A stretch of 64,000 nt of DNA from NCBI GenBank assembly GCA_965214015.1, contig CBDCAS010000021.1, forward strand, positions 248,001 to 312,000. Reading direction: 5' to 3'. Under the pieces are notes generated by a model. The model worked only from the letters and a program-made list of their open reading frames with translations. It ran no database searches and had not been told where the DNA came from. This DNA is from CBDCAS01 sp965214015. Lineage in GTDB: Bacteria > Pseudomonadota > Gammaproteobacteria > Coxiellales > Coxiellaceae. Below are positions 9,439 through 19,045 of this stretch, one piece after another (position 1 is the first letter of the stretch; each line of letters starts with the position of its first letter). The translations under genes and the position numbers were made by a program.

Positions 9439-9954
9439 TTATTTACTAGGCGTTTGCAAAAGGTAACTCATTGAAAGCCTGCATAATAGCGTCACTGTCA
9501 AATTGAGAGTCAGGTCGGCCATTAAAAAGAGAGTAGGCAAGTGGTTCTCATTGGGAACTATTTCATATAGCATTTTATAAATCTCTACAATGGTTTCTTT
9601 CTCAATAGGCACTCCAAATTCTAAGCAGGCTTTATAGATAAGTATTAAAGATGAGGAATATGAATCGATATTGTCAAGCTTGAACTTAACCGATTTTGCA
9701 TCCTCTTTTATATCCTCAGTTGAGTTTAATAGTTTCAAATTAAAATTTTTAGCATCGGTTATTAAATAATCTACTATTTCTACCTTACGCGCTATAATTT
9801 CAACATTTTTCGGCTCTTTTTCTGCCTTACAAAAACGAATTGTTACCATCAGTAGACCACAACTAATGTTATCAAGGAAAATGAGTTCACAAATAAAATT
9901 TGGTTCCAAAGGACGACTCTCTTTTAAAAGGCCACCAACACTTACAAATAACAT
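9439..9954 (-). CDS. hypothetical protein
   Basis: 171 residues, not recognised. Mostly helical, rich in Lys, Glu, Leu and Ile, with no clear signal peptide. It is convergent with the cation exporter, only 13 bases between stops. The first 30 residues are more hydrophobic than the centre and the final 30 are Leu-rich (LTLNLTVTLLCRLSMSYLL). It stands alone with AT-rich flanks, so it may be a lineage-specific gene. That it is translated is likely but unproven. Confidence 0.5.
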   Translation of the reverse strand: MLFVSVGGLLKESRPLEPNFICELIFLDNISCGLLMVTIRFCKAEKEPKNVEIIARKVEIVDYLITDAKNFNLKLLNSTEDIKEDAKSVKFKLDNIDSYSSSLILIYKACLEFGVPIEKETIVEIYKMLYEIVPNENHLPTLFLMADLTLNLTVTLLCRLSMSYLLQTPSK

Positions 9955-10056
9955 AAAAAATCTCCAAGCTATAGAAATTCATCCAAATACTATTGTATCT
10001 TTATTAATCAGAAATATATATGATCACTATTAAAGAAACATTAAATTAAAGTGAAT

Positions 10057-10085
10057 TTGACAAGCATTAATTAAGAATATTTTAG
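10057..10085 (+). promoter_or_regulatory. possible promoter upstream of sbcB
   Basis: In the 285-base gap before sbcB a perfect TTGACA lies at 10057-10062, with an AT-rich, only loosely matching -10 region near 10079-10085. A second possible -10 (CATAAT) lies about 50 bases before sbcB. No other feature is visible in this gap. Confidence 0.3.
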
Positions 10086-10239
10086 TGCATGAGTCATCAA
10101 GATACCTTCGATCACATTGGTCTTTCAAAAATATATTGAATTCAACTTTTAACACCACAGTTCTACCCAGATTTATGGCATAATAGGCTCTAAAAACAGG
10201 GAGCTTGAGTTATCAGAAACTCAGTTTTAATGAAATCAA

Positions 10240-11520
10240 ATGAAAGCCACTTATTTGTTCTATGACATTGAAACCACTGGATTGAATCCATGCTTTGATC
10301 AAATACTGCAATTTGCTGCTATTCGCACTGATGAAGCGTTAAATGAAATTGAACGTTATGAATATCAGATTCGTTTAAATTGCGATGTGAATCCGCATCC
10401 AGAAGCAATGGCAGTCCATGGTCTTTCCTTAGAAGATATCAGTCAAGGTGATAATGAATTTGAAGCAATAACAGCCATTCATCGCCTACTGAATACTCCT
10501 GGCACTATCAGCCTTGGCTATAATACACTGGGTTTTGACGATGAGTTTTTACGATTCTCATTCTATCGCAATCTATTATCACCTTATACTCACCAGTACG
10601 CTCAAGGGTGTCAACGCATGGATCTATATCCCATAACCTTACTTTATTATTTATTTAAACCACAGATTATCAAATGGCCTGAAATTAACAGTCAGATTAG
10701 TTTAAAGCTTGAACATCTTAACCAGGCAAATCAATTTATTTCAGGTCGTGCCCATCAAGCCATAGTCGATGTTGAAGCCACTGTGGCACTGGCTAGAGCA
10801 TTTTATCAAGAACGCAAGATGTGGGATTATCTTTGTGGTTATTTTAACAAACAGAAAGCGCTACAACGTCTTAGCACGCTATCAGAAGGATTAGTTCTAT
10901 CAGGAAGAATAGGAGCAAAGCACCATTTTCTTGCTCCAGCGCTATCATTAGGCACACACCGTATTTATAAAAACCAAAACTTATGGCTACGCTTAGATCA
11001 TGAAGATCTCACCACTATCAATGAAAGCGATATGGTAGATACTGTCTTTGTTTTTCGCCAAAAAATAGCAGAAACACCGATTATTTTACCCAATCAACCG
11101 CGTTTTGTACAAAAAATAGCATCCAAGCGTTGGGCTCTTGCTAAATCCAATCAAACTTATCTTAAAAAAAATGAGACTTTATTTAAAGCCATACAACAGC
11201 ATTATCAATATTATACCTACCCTAAAATAAAAAATATTGATGCCGATGCAGCACTTTATACCCTTGCCTTTCCAACAGATGATGAGCAATATTTATTTCA
11301 TCAGTTTCATCAAGCCTGCCCTTCTGACAAACAAACCCTGCTTAACGACTTTTCTAATGCGGTTTATAAAGAACAAGCTTTGCGTATTTTAGGTCGCCAT
11401 TATCCCGAATTTTTAACTTTAGAAAATCAGCAATTATTTGAGACTTATTTAAAACACATTGATGAAGGCAAGGTAATTGATTACAAGGGTCAATATAAAT
11501 TAGTGACTAAACTCTCTTGA
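10240..11520 (+). CDS. sbcB: exodeoxyribonuclease I
   Basis: 426 residues, about 50 shorter than E. coli ExoI. The DEDDh exonuclease motifs are FYDIETTGLNP (Exo I), GYNTLGFDDEFLR (Exo II) and HQAIVDVEATVALARAF (Exo III), all at the N-terminus. The SH3-like and helical C-terminal domain follows. It degrades single-stranded DNA 3' to 5' in recombination and repair. It appears as a single gene with its own promoter region. Confidence 0.93.
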   Translation: MKATYLFYDIETTGLNPCFDQILQFAAIRTDEALNEIERYEYQIRLNCDVNPHPEAMAVHGLSLEDISQGDNEFEAITAIHRLLNTPGTISLGYNTLGFDDEFLRFSFYRNLLSPYTHQYAQGCQRMDLYPITLLYYLFKPQIIKWPEINSQISLKLEHLNQANQFISGRAHQAIVDVEATVALARAFYQERKMWDYLCGYFNKQKALQRLSTLSEGLVLSGRIGAKHHFLAPALSLGTHRIYKNQNLWLRLDHEDLTTINESDMVDTVFVFRQKIAETPIILPNQPRFVQKIASKRWALAKSNQTYLKKNETLFKAIQQHYQYYTYPKIKNIDADAALYTLAFPTDDEQYLFHQFHQACPSDKQTLLNDFSNAVYKEQALRILGRHYPEFLTLENQQLFETYLKHIDEGKVIDYKGQYKLVTKLS

Positions 11521-12189
11521 AAAATTATTGAACTAAGACGATCTCCACATTTTCTTAAGTGAACTGTTCTTTATTCAACCACTTTTTGATCAATACCATC
11601 AAATATTTACTATAATATGATATTAGAGGGCACATGGTTTATTAGCTTTTAAGGACATTATCAAATGAAACAAATTACCCTATACAAAACATCTCGACTT
11701 TTGTTAATTCTATTATCGACATTACTATTACTAAATCAAACTCAAGCTATGCCGATTTTAGGAATCACTACCACTCACAAATCCCTATCAACTCCTCTAA
11801 GAAGCACAACGCATACGACTTATATCATCACCAATAACAGTGGCATGGCACTTTCTCAACTTCATTTTTATCCTCCCACTATGACCCAGATAGATCCTGT
11901 TGGAACAAATTGCAACACCACCTTGGCTCCAAATAGCCTATGTATGGTTCGCCTAATAATTGAACCCATTGCTATACCAGGTTCAATGCGATTAAATCCT
12001 CTTACCCTTTGCGCCTTCAACGGTAACCTATGTTCGACAGCTGCCCAAGATCAGCAAATACAACTGACTGTAGGCGGCAATTTCACTAATAATATCTATG
12101 TGACCTATATGGGATCTTCTAAAATCGATACCATTAATGCAGCGAATCATACCATTACAAATACTGCTACCGTAGCAATTTACCCAGTT

Positions 12190-13200
12190 AACGTGAGTTC
12201 GACCTAACTCATGCTAAGATTGAAAAATTGTTATTCAAATATAAAGAAGGCTTCTTAGTTTGTAAAGAATAAGCGACTAATCCAGCCAGGATGTTAACCC
12301 TACAATTGACAGGACTACGATGACGAGAGTGTTCTATCTGACTAATATTTTTTAATTGATCAATGACGGTTTCAACAATCACACGTTTTCGTAATAATAA
12401 TTTGTCGATCATTGGCATCAGTTTATTTTTCATATTTTTTCGTAGGCGTGTAATGAATTTTAAACCACGCAGGTATAATTGATTAAATAATTCAGAAGAA
12501 ATATATCCTTTATCACCTATCAATTTACCCTCTAATCCTTGTGTTAACTCATCAACAGGTTTACGGTCATCCGTATTAGCTTTCGTTATTTTGAAAGCCA
12601 GTATTTCCCCTTTATCATTAATGACTAAATGCAGTTTAAAGCCGAAAAACCAACCCATAGTTGATTTCTATTTTTTAGCAAGCCCTTTAAAAACACGATT
12701 TGATGATGAACGTTTAGGATGGCACACAGATAATGTGGTAGAGTCAATAAAGTAAATTCCTGTTAATGTTTTGCTTTGGAAATGCATTAATAAACACAAG
12801 AGTACCAATATGGATGGCATCAGTTCAACGAAGCGATTATAACTGACCAAATCAGGGAAGGCTTTATACAAATGCTGTTTTACATAATTAATATAATAGG
12901 TTTTAAAATCACGATAATGACTTTGATGAAAGTGGATGACAATCGTCATGATTTCTGAGGGAGTCAGTCGGCATGACCTAGTTCTTTTTTTACTCAAATT
13001 AGGCAAAGAAGCTTTCTCTAATTCAGGCAATACTAATTGACAAAAATCATCGACAACACAATATAAATCGACTAACTTATCCATACGGCTCTTCCTTTTA
13101 AGGTTTGATTTACTGAAATTAGCTGCTTTTGCACGAAACTTAACCATGAAAGAGCCTTTTATTCAATCACTTACTTTACACCTTTTCATCGAACTCAGGT
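12190..13200 (-). mobile_element. IS982-family insertion sequence, copy 1
   Basis: 1011 bp, flanked by CAGTT at 12185-12189 and 13201-13205. The ends are imperfect inverted repeats: ACCTGAGTTCGA at the right and AACGTGAGTTCGA at the left when read inward. It carries one transposase gene with an internal stop. A second copy of equal length with identical translated products is at 29991-31001 in the opposite orientation. The ACC terminus and family-typical transposase motifs support IS982. Confidence 0.9.
12209..13147 (-). pseudogene. IS982 transposase with in-frame amber codon (copy 1)
   Basis: Two open segments, 159 and 149 residues, lie in the same frame, separated by one TAG just after FKGLAKK; the frame then continues KSTMGWFFGFKLH. 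Read through, it is a full IS982 transposase (about 312 residues) with catalytic Asp in YFIDSTTLSVC, Asp in LIGDKGYISS and Glu in RVIVETVIDQLKN. The codon replaced is normally a glycine in this family motif. Copy 2 has the same stop. Confidence 0.88.
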
Positions 13201-13672
13201 CAGTTAGTATTGCTCTTACCCCTGATAAGACACAAGCCTATATCGTAAATTTTAGTTCAAACAATATTAGTGTGCTCGATACCCACAGTAACAGGATCAT
13301 AGCCACTATACCTGTAGGCAACCAACCCAATAACATTGCCTTCACGCCAGAGGGTCAAAGAGCCTATGTTACAAATAACGAATCAGACAATGTCAGTGTC
13401 ATCAACACAACAACTCATGCTACGATCGCTCATATTATTGTAGGCGATAAGCCAGCTAATATTGCTATAACACCGGATGGGAATCGAGCCTATGTGGCCA
13501 ATTTTAGTTCCAACAATATTAGCATCATCAATACTACTACTAACAATGTAATGACTACTATTAAAACAAATAATAACCCTGTTGGTATTGCCACAGGTTT
13601 AATCAAAATCAGTTAACTCACCTAAGGTCAAAATACGATTATGTAACATAGTTATACAATAATTAGAGTCCA

Positions 13673-13722
13673 GCGTGTCAGTTTTTAATGTTGCGCTAAG
13701 AGAGGGTAGCTAACTGACACGC
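13673..13722. repeat. inverted repeat between convergent genes, possible terminator
   Basis: Eleven-base perfect arms (GCGTGTCAGTT at 13673-13683 and its complement at 13712-13722) enclose a 28-base loop. It sits between the 3' end of the split propeller gene and the 3' end of the coiled-coil gene. The left arm runs into a short T-run. A bidirectional terminator is likely, although the loop is long. Confidence 0.5.
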
Positions 13723-13737
13723 CAAGGAGTGCATCAA

Positions 13738-14079
13738 TTATTTAATGCGTGCTTCCTGTTGGACTTCTTTCTGCACTAGAGCAAGCTCTTTGGTCATCTG
13801 ATTTTGTAACTGTTGTATCTCAGATTGTAAATGATTAATCTGCGCTTGTGTTTGTTTTTGTAACTGAGTGATGGCTTTTTGATTATTCACATTTTGAAAA
13901 GCTAGCTGTTTTGGGACACTATTCGCTATTTGTTGCATTTGAGCCTGAAGTCCAGAAATCACTTTTTGCAGCGCAGTTGGGTTGGTCACAGCCGGTGTGC
14001 TTGCTGCACAGCTTAATGAGGCAACTAACATAAGACCAACTGCTATAGTAGAAGCCTTTAATATTCTTAAAAAAGACAT
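13738..14079 (-). CDS. small exported coiled-coil protein
   Basis: 113 residues from the ATG at 14079, chosen because GGAGAG lies 7 bases upstream. A signal peptide (MSFLRILKASTIAVGLMLVASLSCAAS) ends at an A-S-A-like site; a Cys just before it could also be a lipobox, but the pattern is poor. The rest is Gln-rich amphipathic helix with heptads (QLQKQTQAQINHLQSEIQQL), expected to form a coiled coil in the periplasm. No family recognised. It stands alone. Confidence 0.7.
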   Translation of the reverse strand: MSFLRILKASTIAVGLMLVASLSCAASTPAVTNPTALQKVISGLQAQMQQIANSVPKQLAFQNVNNQKAITQLQKQTQAQINHLQSEIQQLQNQMTKELALVQKEVQQEARIK

Positions 14080-14136
14080 AAATACTCTCTCCAATTCATA
14101 TAATCGAAATAATGATCTATCAAAACGATAACAAGC

Positions 14137-14161
14137 AAACCTTAAGAGAGCCTTAAGGTTT
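14137..14161. terminator. hairpin upstream of the coiled-coil gene
   Basis: A 10-base perfect stem (AAACCTTAAG / CTTAAGGTTT) with a 5-base loop, followed by a weak T/A-rich tail. It lies in the divergent region between the coiled-coil gene and the methyltransferase, so no gene ends here. It may be a regulatory hairpin or a leftover terminator. Confidence 0.4.
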
Positions 14162-14339
14162 TATTAAATGACTTAGAGTTTTACATTCCCACCCTTTTTG
14201 ATTAGAATTAATAGCAAAAAGCAGAAATAAAATCAGATAAGGTTATCCATTAAGGAAACTGTTGTTTTATTAGCGATGTTTAATATAGTGCAGAATTTTG
14301 CAATAAGCATTGTTCCATTGAGTTCTAGAGCTACAAGAG

Positions 14340-15125
14340 ATGGCAATGAAGAGCGAAGAGTTAGGCTTGCCAATAGAGTATCAACAATGTCCTGAATATT
14401 TTGATATTCCGTCTAATGCACATTACACAAATGAAAAAAATAAAGTAATCGAAAAAATTCTAAAGAAGTACAAAGCAAAAACTGTGCTGGATATGGCCTG
14501 CGGCACTGGAGCACAAGTTTACTATCTAATAAATCTAGGATACAAAGTAATTGGTTCTGACTTCAGCCCAGGGCTTTTGGAAATAGCGAGGAATAAAGCA
14601 TTAAAACAAAATATTACTGTTGAATTTATAGAGGGCGATATGCGTAAGTTGCAAATTGGCCCGTTTGATGCAGTAATTACCATAGATAATGCAATAGGTC
14701 ACCTAGTAAAAAAAGATTTTAATGTCGCTATAAGTAATATATATAAAAATCTAAAAAGTGGTGGGATCTATGTATTTGATATACTCAATCTAAATGCTAT
14801 GACTGACGAAGTGATAGAAGCTGATAGTAAAAAAATGACTAATGTCAGTATAACTACTGACGGCACCAAAATTCATAATGTAAGGCATTCTACAATTGAC
14901 AGAGAAAATGGAATTCTTACAGCTGATGAAATAATTAGTATTCAAAAAAATGAGAATCAAAAAAAAATTAAAAATAGATGTAGTTTGCAAATATATACTA
15001 TGAATGATCTAAACGAAATATTATCCAAAAATAGTTTTAAAGTCATAGAACAACATAAAATCGATGCATATACCTTTCGCGAGGACAATCAAGGTTACAG
15101 CATTTTAACAGTTGCAATGAAGTAA
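14340..15125 (+). CDS. class I SAM-dependent methyltransferase
   Basis: 261 residues. Motif I is VLDMACGTGAQ, followed by an acidic residue at the end of strand 2 (VIGSDFSPGLLEIARNKA), then EGDMRKLQIGPFDAVITIDNAIGHL (motifs II/III). The fold binds S-adenosylmethionine; the substrate is not evident. Codon use is more AT-rich than in tsaB and pabB next door, hinting at an acquired gene. It ends 10 bases from the convergent tsaB. Confidence 0.85.
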   Translation: MAMKSEELGLPIEYQQCPEYFDIPSNAHYTNEKNKVIEKILKKYKAKTVLDMACGTGAQVYYLINLGYKVIGSDFSPGLLEIARNKALKQNITVEFIEGDMRKLQIGPFDAVITIDNAIGHLVKKDFNVAISNIYKNLKSGGIYVFDILNLNAMTDEVIEADSKKMTNVSITTDGTKIHNVRHSTIDRENGILTADEIISIQKNENQKKIKNRCSLQIYTMNDLNEILSKNSFKVIEQHKIDAYTFREDNQGYSILTVAMK

Positions 15126-15135
15126 TGCCTCCAAT

Positions 15136-15813
15136 TCAACGACTCGGAGCTTGTGCCACCTGATTGCGTAGGTAGGCCAACTCAATCGCCTCTGGTTTAA
15201 TATGCTTTCCTAGATCAAAAGCCTTTGCTGCTAAAAAAGCAACGGCTCGAGCCGTTGGGTAACACTCTGGCTTGGGTTGAGGTAGGTGAGCAATGACTGA
15301 GGGTAGGCTATTAGCATAAAGTGCCCAAGCATTACCAGCCGCACAATCGACCTCTGTGGGTATTGTAATATCAGAAGGTGCAGATAGCTGATCTGGAATA
15401 ATCGCTTGAACGCCATGTTTAGCATGATGGTACACACCCCAATAGACTTGCTGCATACGAGCATCCCAGCCGACTAAAAGAGTATCAACTGCCATCTGCC
15501 AAAAAGCAGTCTGCGCCAAAGCTTGTAAAGTAGACACTGGCACAACAGGAATACCAGCACCCAAAGCAAGGCCTTGTGCAATACTGGCTGCTAAACGCAC
15601 CCCCATAAAGCTCCCAGGACCTTGACCAAAACCAATTGCATCACAGTCGCGAACTGATAATGAGGCTTCTTTTAGCAGCCGATCTATCATAGGTAATAAT
15701 AATTGACTGTGACAACGAGGTGCAATTTCATAGTGTTGCTGTAATAGGCCATCACACCACAAGGCAGCTGAACATGCTGCTGTCGCTGTATCAAAAGCTA
15801 AAATTTTAGTCAT
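15136..15813 (-). CDS. tsaB: tRNA t6A37 synthesis protein TsaB
   Basis: 225 residues of the ASKHA fold, starting ILAFDTATAACSAALW, with the GFGQGPGSFMGVRLA loop typical of TsaB. It forms the TsaBDE complex that adds threonylcarbamoyl to A37 of ANN-decoding tRNAs. The C-terminus ends in EAIELAYLRNQVA, a usual TsaB ending. It is divergent from pabB, with 60 bases between the likely starts. Confidence 0.94.
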   Translation of the reverse strand: MTKILAFDTATAACSAALWCDGLLQQHYEIAPRCHSQLLLPMIDRLLKEASLSVRDCDAIGFGQGPGSFMGVRLAASIAQGLALGAGIPVVPVSTLQALAQTAFWQMAVDTLLVGWDARMQQVYWGVYHHAKHGVQAIIPDQLSAPSDITIPTEVDCAAGNAWALYANSLPSVIAHLPQPKPECYPTARAVAFLAAKAFDLGKHIKPEAIELAYLRNQVAQAPSR

Positions 15814-15873
15814 TAATCCTCGAACCCCAAGCTAAGATTCGCTATGATAGCGAGCTATTTAAAGGAAGTCCAA

Positions 15874-17202
15874 GTGAGAGTTAGCGCTTTTCCTTACTAC
15901 AAAGACAGTGTTCAACTGTTTAAACATATTGCTCATCGGCCTTATGCGATCTTTTTAGACAGTGGTGCTTCTTATGCAGGTCATGGACGATTTGATATAT
16001 TAAGCGCTGACCCTAAAGAAGTATTTATCCCTCAAAATAGTCACCTCGATCCTTTTACTGCCTGTCAACAAATATTATCAAAATATACCGTGACATTACC
16101 TCATTGCTTGCCTGAGCTTCCTTTTACTATTGGTGCAATCGGTTATTTTGCATACGATGCAGCTCGTCGATTAGAAACGCTTCCCAATATCGCTAAAAAT
16201 GACATTGATTTACCTGATGTCTGTATTGGATTCTATGATTGGAGCTTAATTATCGATCACCATCAACAAAAAAGCTGGTTGATCACAAGCTATCCAGAAC
16301 AAGAAAATATCCTAAAAACATGGTTTACCCAAACACCCTCTTATGCCAAATTTGATCTGACTCAAGATTTTAAAACTAATATGCCCTTTTCACAGTACAA
16401 AAAGGCTTTTGATCAATTACAACAGCATATTCAAAATGGTAATTGCTATGAAGCCAATCTATGCCAACGATTTACCGCTACTTATCGTGGCTCACCCTGG
16501 TTTGCTTATGAAACTATACGACAATACTATAATGCCCCCTATTCTGCTTATTTTAATTTAGGAGCCTCTGCTCTATTAAGTTTTTCACCAGAACGTTTTA
16601 TTCGAGTAGAAGATCATCAAGCAAAGACTCAACCTATTAAAGGGACGCGTCCTCGATCTAACAATCGCCTGGAAGATCAACGCTATGCGCATGAATTAAT
16701 AAACAGTCTAAAAGATCGTGCTGAAAACCTAATGATTGTTGATCTACTACGTAATGACTTTGGCAAGTGCTGTATTCCCGGCTCAATCCAAGTCCCGAAA
16801 TTATTCGCACTGAAAAGTTTTCACCATGTCCATCACTTAGTGAGCACGATTACTGGCATCTTAGAGCCTAATCAACATTCGCTGGATCTATTGCGGCATT
16901 GTTTTCCTGGAGGCTCTATTACTGGGGCCCCTAAAATCAGTGCAATGAGCCTTATTGAAACTCTAGAACCCCATCGTCGTTCTCTCTATTGCGGAACTAT
17001 AGGATATATTGATATTCGCGGTCACATGGATTGCAACATTACAATTCGCAGCCTTATTTGTCACGATCATAAAATACATGGCTATGCAGGTGGTGCAATT
17101 GTCAGCGACTCTATCTGTGAAGAGGAATATCAAGAAACTCTCGATAAAATAAACCCGCTATTATCAATTTTAAAGCGCAAATTTCTCTCTCCTAGAGCCT
17201 AA
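15874..17202 (+). CDS. pabB: aminodeoxychorismate synthase component I
   Basis: 442 residues from a GTG at 15874, which has AAAGGAAG five bases upstream; an in-frame ATG at 15844 overlaps a TATGAT -10-like box and is less likely. The C-terminal chorismate-binding domain shows PIKGTRPRS, ENLMIVDLLRNDFG, FPGGSITGAPKISAM and YCGTIGYIDIRG. The lysine in PIKGTRP is the PabB marker (TrpE has Ala). It converts chorismate and ammonia to aminodeoxychorismate for folate. No pabA or pabC is adjacent. Confidence 0.92.
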   Translation: MRVSAFPYYKDSVQLFKHIAHRPYAIFLDSGASYAGHGRFDILSADPKEVFIPQNSHLDPFTACQQILSKYTVTLPHCLPELPFTIGAIGYFAYDAARRLETLPNIAKNDIDLPDVCIGFYDWSLIIDHHQQKSWLITSYPEQENILKTWFTQTPSYAKFDLTQDFKTNMPFSQYKKAFDQLQQHIQNGNCYEANLCQRFTATYRGSPWFAYETIRQYYNAPYSAYFNLGASALLSFSPERFIRVEDHQAKTQPIKGTRPRSNNRLEDQRYAHELINSLKDRAENLMIVDLLRNDFGKCCIPGSIQVPKLFALKSFHHVHHLVSTITGILEPNQHSLDLLRHCFPGGSITGAPKISAMSLIETLEPHRRSLYCGTIGYIDIRGHMDCNITIRSLICHDHKIHGYAGGAIVSDSICEEEYQETLDKINPLLSILKRKFLSPRA

Positions 17203-17225
17203 CTCACTTTATCAGTTTTATCGAT

Positions 17226-17290
17226 AGGATTTACACGAAATGAAATTTAACTTGAGAATCTCTAAGTTTATTAATCCTATCTTCTTGTGT
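17226..17290 (-). mobile_element. degenerate end of an IS701-like element
   Basis: From 17226 the sequence TAGGATTTACACGAAAT and what follows matches, with scattered substitutions, the left end of the intact element at 31286 (TAGGACTTACGCGAAAT) through its ATTAATCCTAT stretch. On the minus strand this covers the last codons of a transposase (GLINLEILKLNF against RINELRQPQVKFDF). Similarity fades after about 17290. It is an old solo end, left after decay or deletion. Confidence 0.7.
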
Positions 17291-17759
17291 ACATTATTTT
17301 TAATCATAAGATGGAAATTTTGCTTCTTTCACTCAAAAAATGGCTATTATGCAGTTTTAGACTAGGTTCTCTAAAAAAAGAATCATAAGGAAAAAATACA
17401 GTCCAATAAGGGTGAATAAAAGATACCAAGAATATTTTTCTAGTTACAGTGAGCAATCCTCTCTCTTTAAAAAAACTTAGCCAAAAAGATCGTAATGTGA
17501 ATCCGCTCTTACAAAAATGACCAGCGATTTTTTGAGGATATATTTGTAGATTAGCAACTAATCAGGTTCTATATGAAGCTTTTGATGATAGTTCCTTCTC
17601 AGGAAGGAAATTTTTTTTAAATTCAAAAATAACCGCATTGAGGCAGAGCAATACGGTTATTCTTCCACAGAAACTCCTTTTAGTGGAAATTTAATAGGGA
17701 TTTTAATATTATTGGGGTAAAATCAAAATCTAATAGTTGAATATAGGTATGAGAAAGAT
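17291..17759. other. non-coding stretch, mostly without recognisable content
   Basis: AT-rich sequence without a convincing gene on either strand. It may include further decayed transposon DNA continuing from the relic at 17226. The only structure is a hairpin at 17628-17661: 13-base arms with one mismatch (AATAACCGCATTG / CAATACGGTTATT) around an 8-base loop. Confidence 0.5.
17628..17661. terminator. strong hairpin, possible terminator
   Basis: Thirteen-base arms with a single mismatch and an 8-base loop. It lies about 100 bases before the decayed gene starting at 17760, with T-rich sequence on both sides. It may end a transcript from pabB, 425 bases upstream, or may belong to lost mobile DNA. 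Confidence 0.35.
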
Positions 17760-18023
17760 ATGCGCAATGAATTTTCCTTTGATCTTGATGTTTATGGAAA
17801 ATTAATATATAAACGACAATACTTAAATAGTGTACGCTATATATGCTCTTGTAATCTAGACGAACAAAAAGAATGTATAAAACTACTGGATAAAGAAGAT
17901 ATTGAAAGTATACTTCTAGAGTTAAAATTCTCTTACGCAAATCATCCTATAGATAATAATATTAATTCGCTAACAAAATTGCTAAAAGAAAGACTGATTA
18001 TTCTTATTGGTAAACACATTATA
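17760..18023 (+). pseudogene. 5' piece of an unknown gene cut by IS630
   Basis: About 88 codons of plausible coding sequence (MRNEFSFDLDVYGKLIYKRQ...), charged and helical, stopped by an IS630 insertion at the TA at 18022-18023. With the element removed, this frame meets a TAA immediately, while the downstream piece is open one frame away. So either this is a complete small gene, or a frameshift accompanied the insertion. No family is recognised. Confidence 0.5.
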
Positions 18024-19045
18024 GCGCCATCCTATAGAGTCGATCGGTAACCAGCATGTTGAAACCATCCAAGCAATTTGTTTTCAGTAATTTTTTCTAA
18101 TGCATACTTAAGTGCCTTTTGAAACGACGCCAAAGTTCTAGCTTCTATTTCTTGTAAAATATTCTTAACAAAAGACCAAGCCATTTCAATGGGATTAAAA
18201 TCAGGTGAGTACGGGGGCAAGAAATCGATACTCGCACCTGTAGCATGTATTGCATCCTGTACACGCTGAGTCTTATGAAAGCCGACATTATCAAGTAAAA
18301 CAATATGATGCGGCTGTAATATTGGGCATAAATCGTGAGCAATGAAATGATAAAAGATATCGCCATCAGTTGCCCATGGTCCATACAATGAAGCTTCAAC
18401 GCGTGCTGTTGATATTGCACCAATGACCGAAAGTTTCATACCACGATTAAATGGCTTCGGCATATGCACGCGTTGTCCGATTGGCGCACGTGCATAATTG
18501 AGCACCATATTCAGGTAAGCCCCCATTTCATCAATAAAAATCAGGCGTTCTGGGTCAACGTCCTTATATTTTTTTATGTGCGCCTGTCTTTTTTTTCGAC
18601 GTCCGGACGTAACTGCTCCTGTGCAAAAAGACTTTTCTTTTTTCGCGTTATCGCTAATGTTTTTAAAGCGCGAGACATCATCGATTGACTCACCGTTTTT
18701 TTGTAATAGTGCTTATATTTTTTACACAGATGCTTAACTCGAATATCAGGTTTATCCGTTACCCAACTCTCAATTTTTTGCAGGTGATTTCCTGATATGA
18801 CAGGCTTTCTACCACGTTGATAAGGTTTGGGGGCTAAATCATTTTGTTCATCACGACGCAAATAAATACGTAACGTCGCTATGCCAATTTTGAATAGTTC
18901 AGCTGTTTCAAGTTGCGTACTCCCACCTTTTCGATAATGGGAAACGGCTCGTTGCCGTAGTTCTAGTGGATAAGCTGCTGGCATTTTTTGATCCTAAAGA
19001 GCGACATTATACTCATCTTGAACGCTAAACTCTATAGGATGGCGA
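18024..19045 (-). mobile_element. IS630-family insertion sequence
   Basis: 1022 bp bounded by TA on both sides. The inverted ends share CGCCATCCTATAGAGT read inward. It encodes a two-frame IS630 transposase on the minus strand. TA target duplication and DDE motifs are typical of IS630/Tc1. It lies within or just after a gene of unknown function, whose fragments flank it. Confidence 0.92.
18032..18984 (-). CDS. IS630 transposase, two frames joined by a -1 frameshift
   Basis: The first frame (18574-18984) encodes the helix-turn-helix DNA-binding half (MPAAYPLELRQRAVSHY...). The second frame, one base back, encodes the DDE domain: Asp in RLIFIDEMGAY, Asp in IVLLDNVGFHK, Glu in NPIEMAWSFVK. The frames overlap at a run of eight A on the coding strand, just before KDRRT of the first frame ends, an expected -1 slippage site. 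A fused product of about 315 residues would be full length, so the element may be active. Confidence 0.85.

Larger units (their letters stand above)
11665..13616 (+). pseudogene. exported YVTN beta-propeller protein, split by an IS982 element
   Basis: Two coding pieces, 11665-12189 and 13206-13616, are separated by an IS982 element with a 5-base duplication (CAGTT). Removing the element and one repeat joins them in frame into 311 residues. The product has a signal peptide (about 28 residues), an Ig-like N-terminal domain with Cys pairs (GTNCNTTLAPNSLCMV, LCAFNGNLCST), and then 40-residue beta-propeller repeats such as AYVTNNESDNVSVINTTT. The domain order matches the larger protein at 33981, so the two are probably paralogues. 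The function of such exported propellers is not established; surface binding is plausible. The upstream piece now ends a few codons inside the element. Confidence 0.85.

Noticed and set aside
12190..13147. Two separate transposase genes (orfA/orfB) in IS982
   Set aside because: Both segments are in the same frame with a single TAG between them; no frameshift is needed, so it is one gene with a stop.
17680..17940. Minus-strand open frame of 86 codons
   Set aside because: It overlaps the better-supported start of the decayed gene at 17760, is hydrophobic low-complexity, and has no ribosome site.
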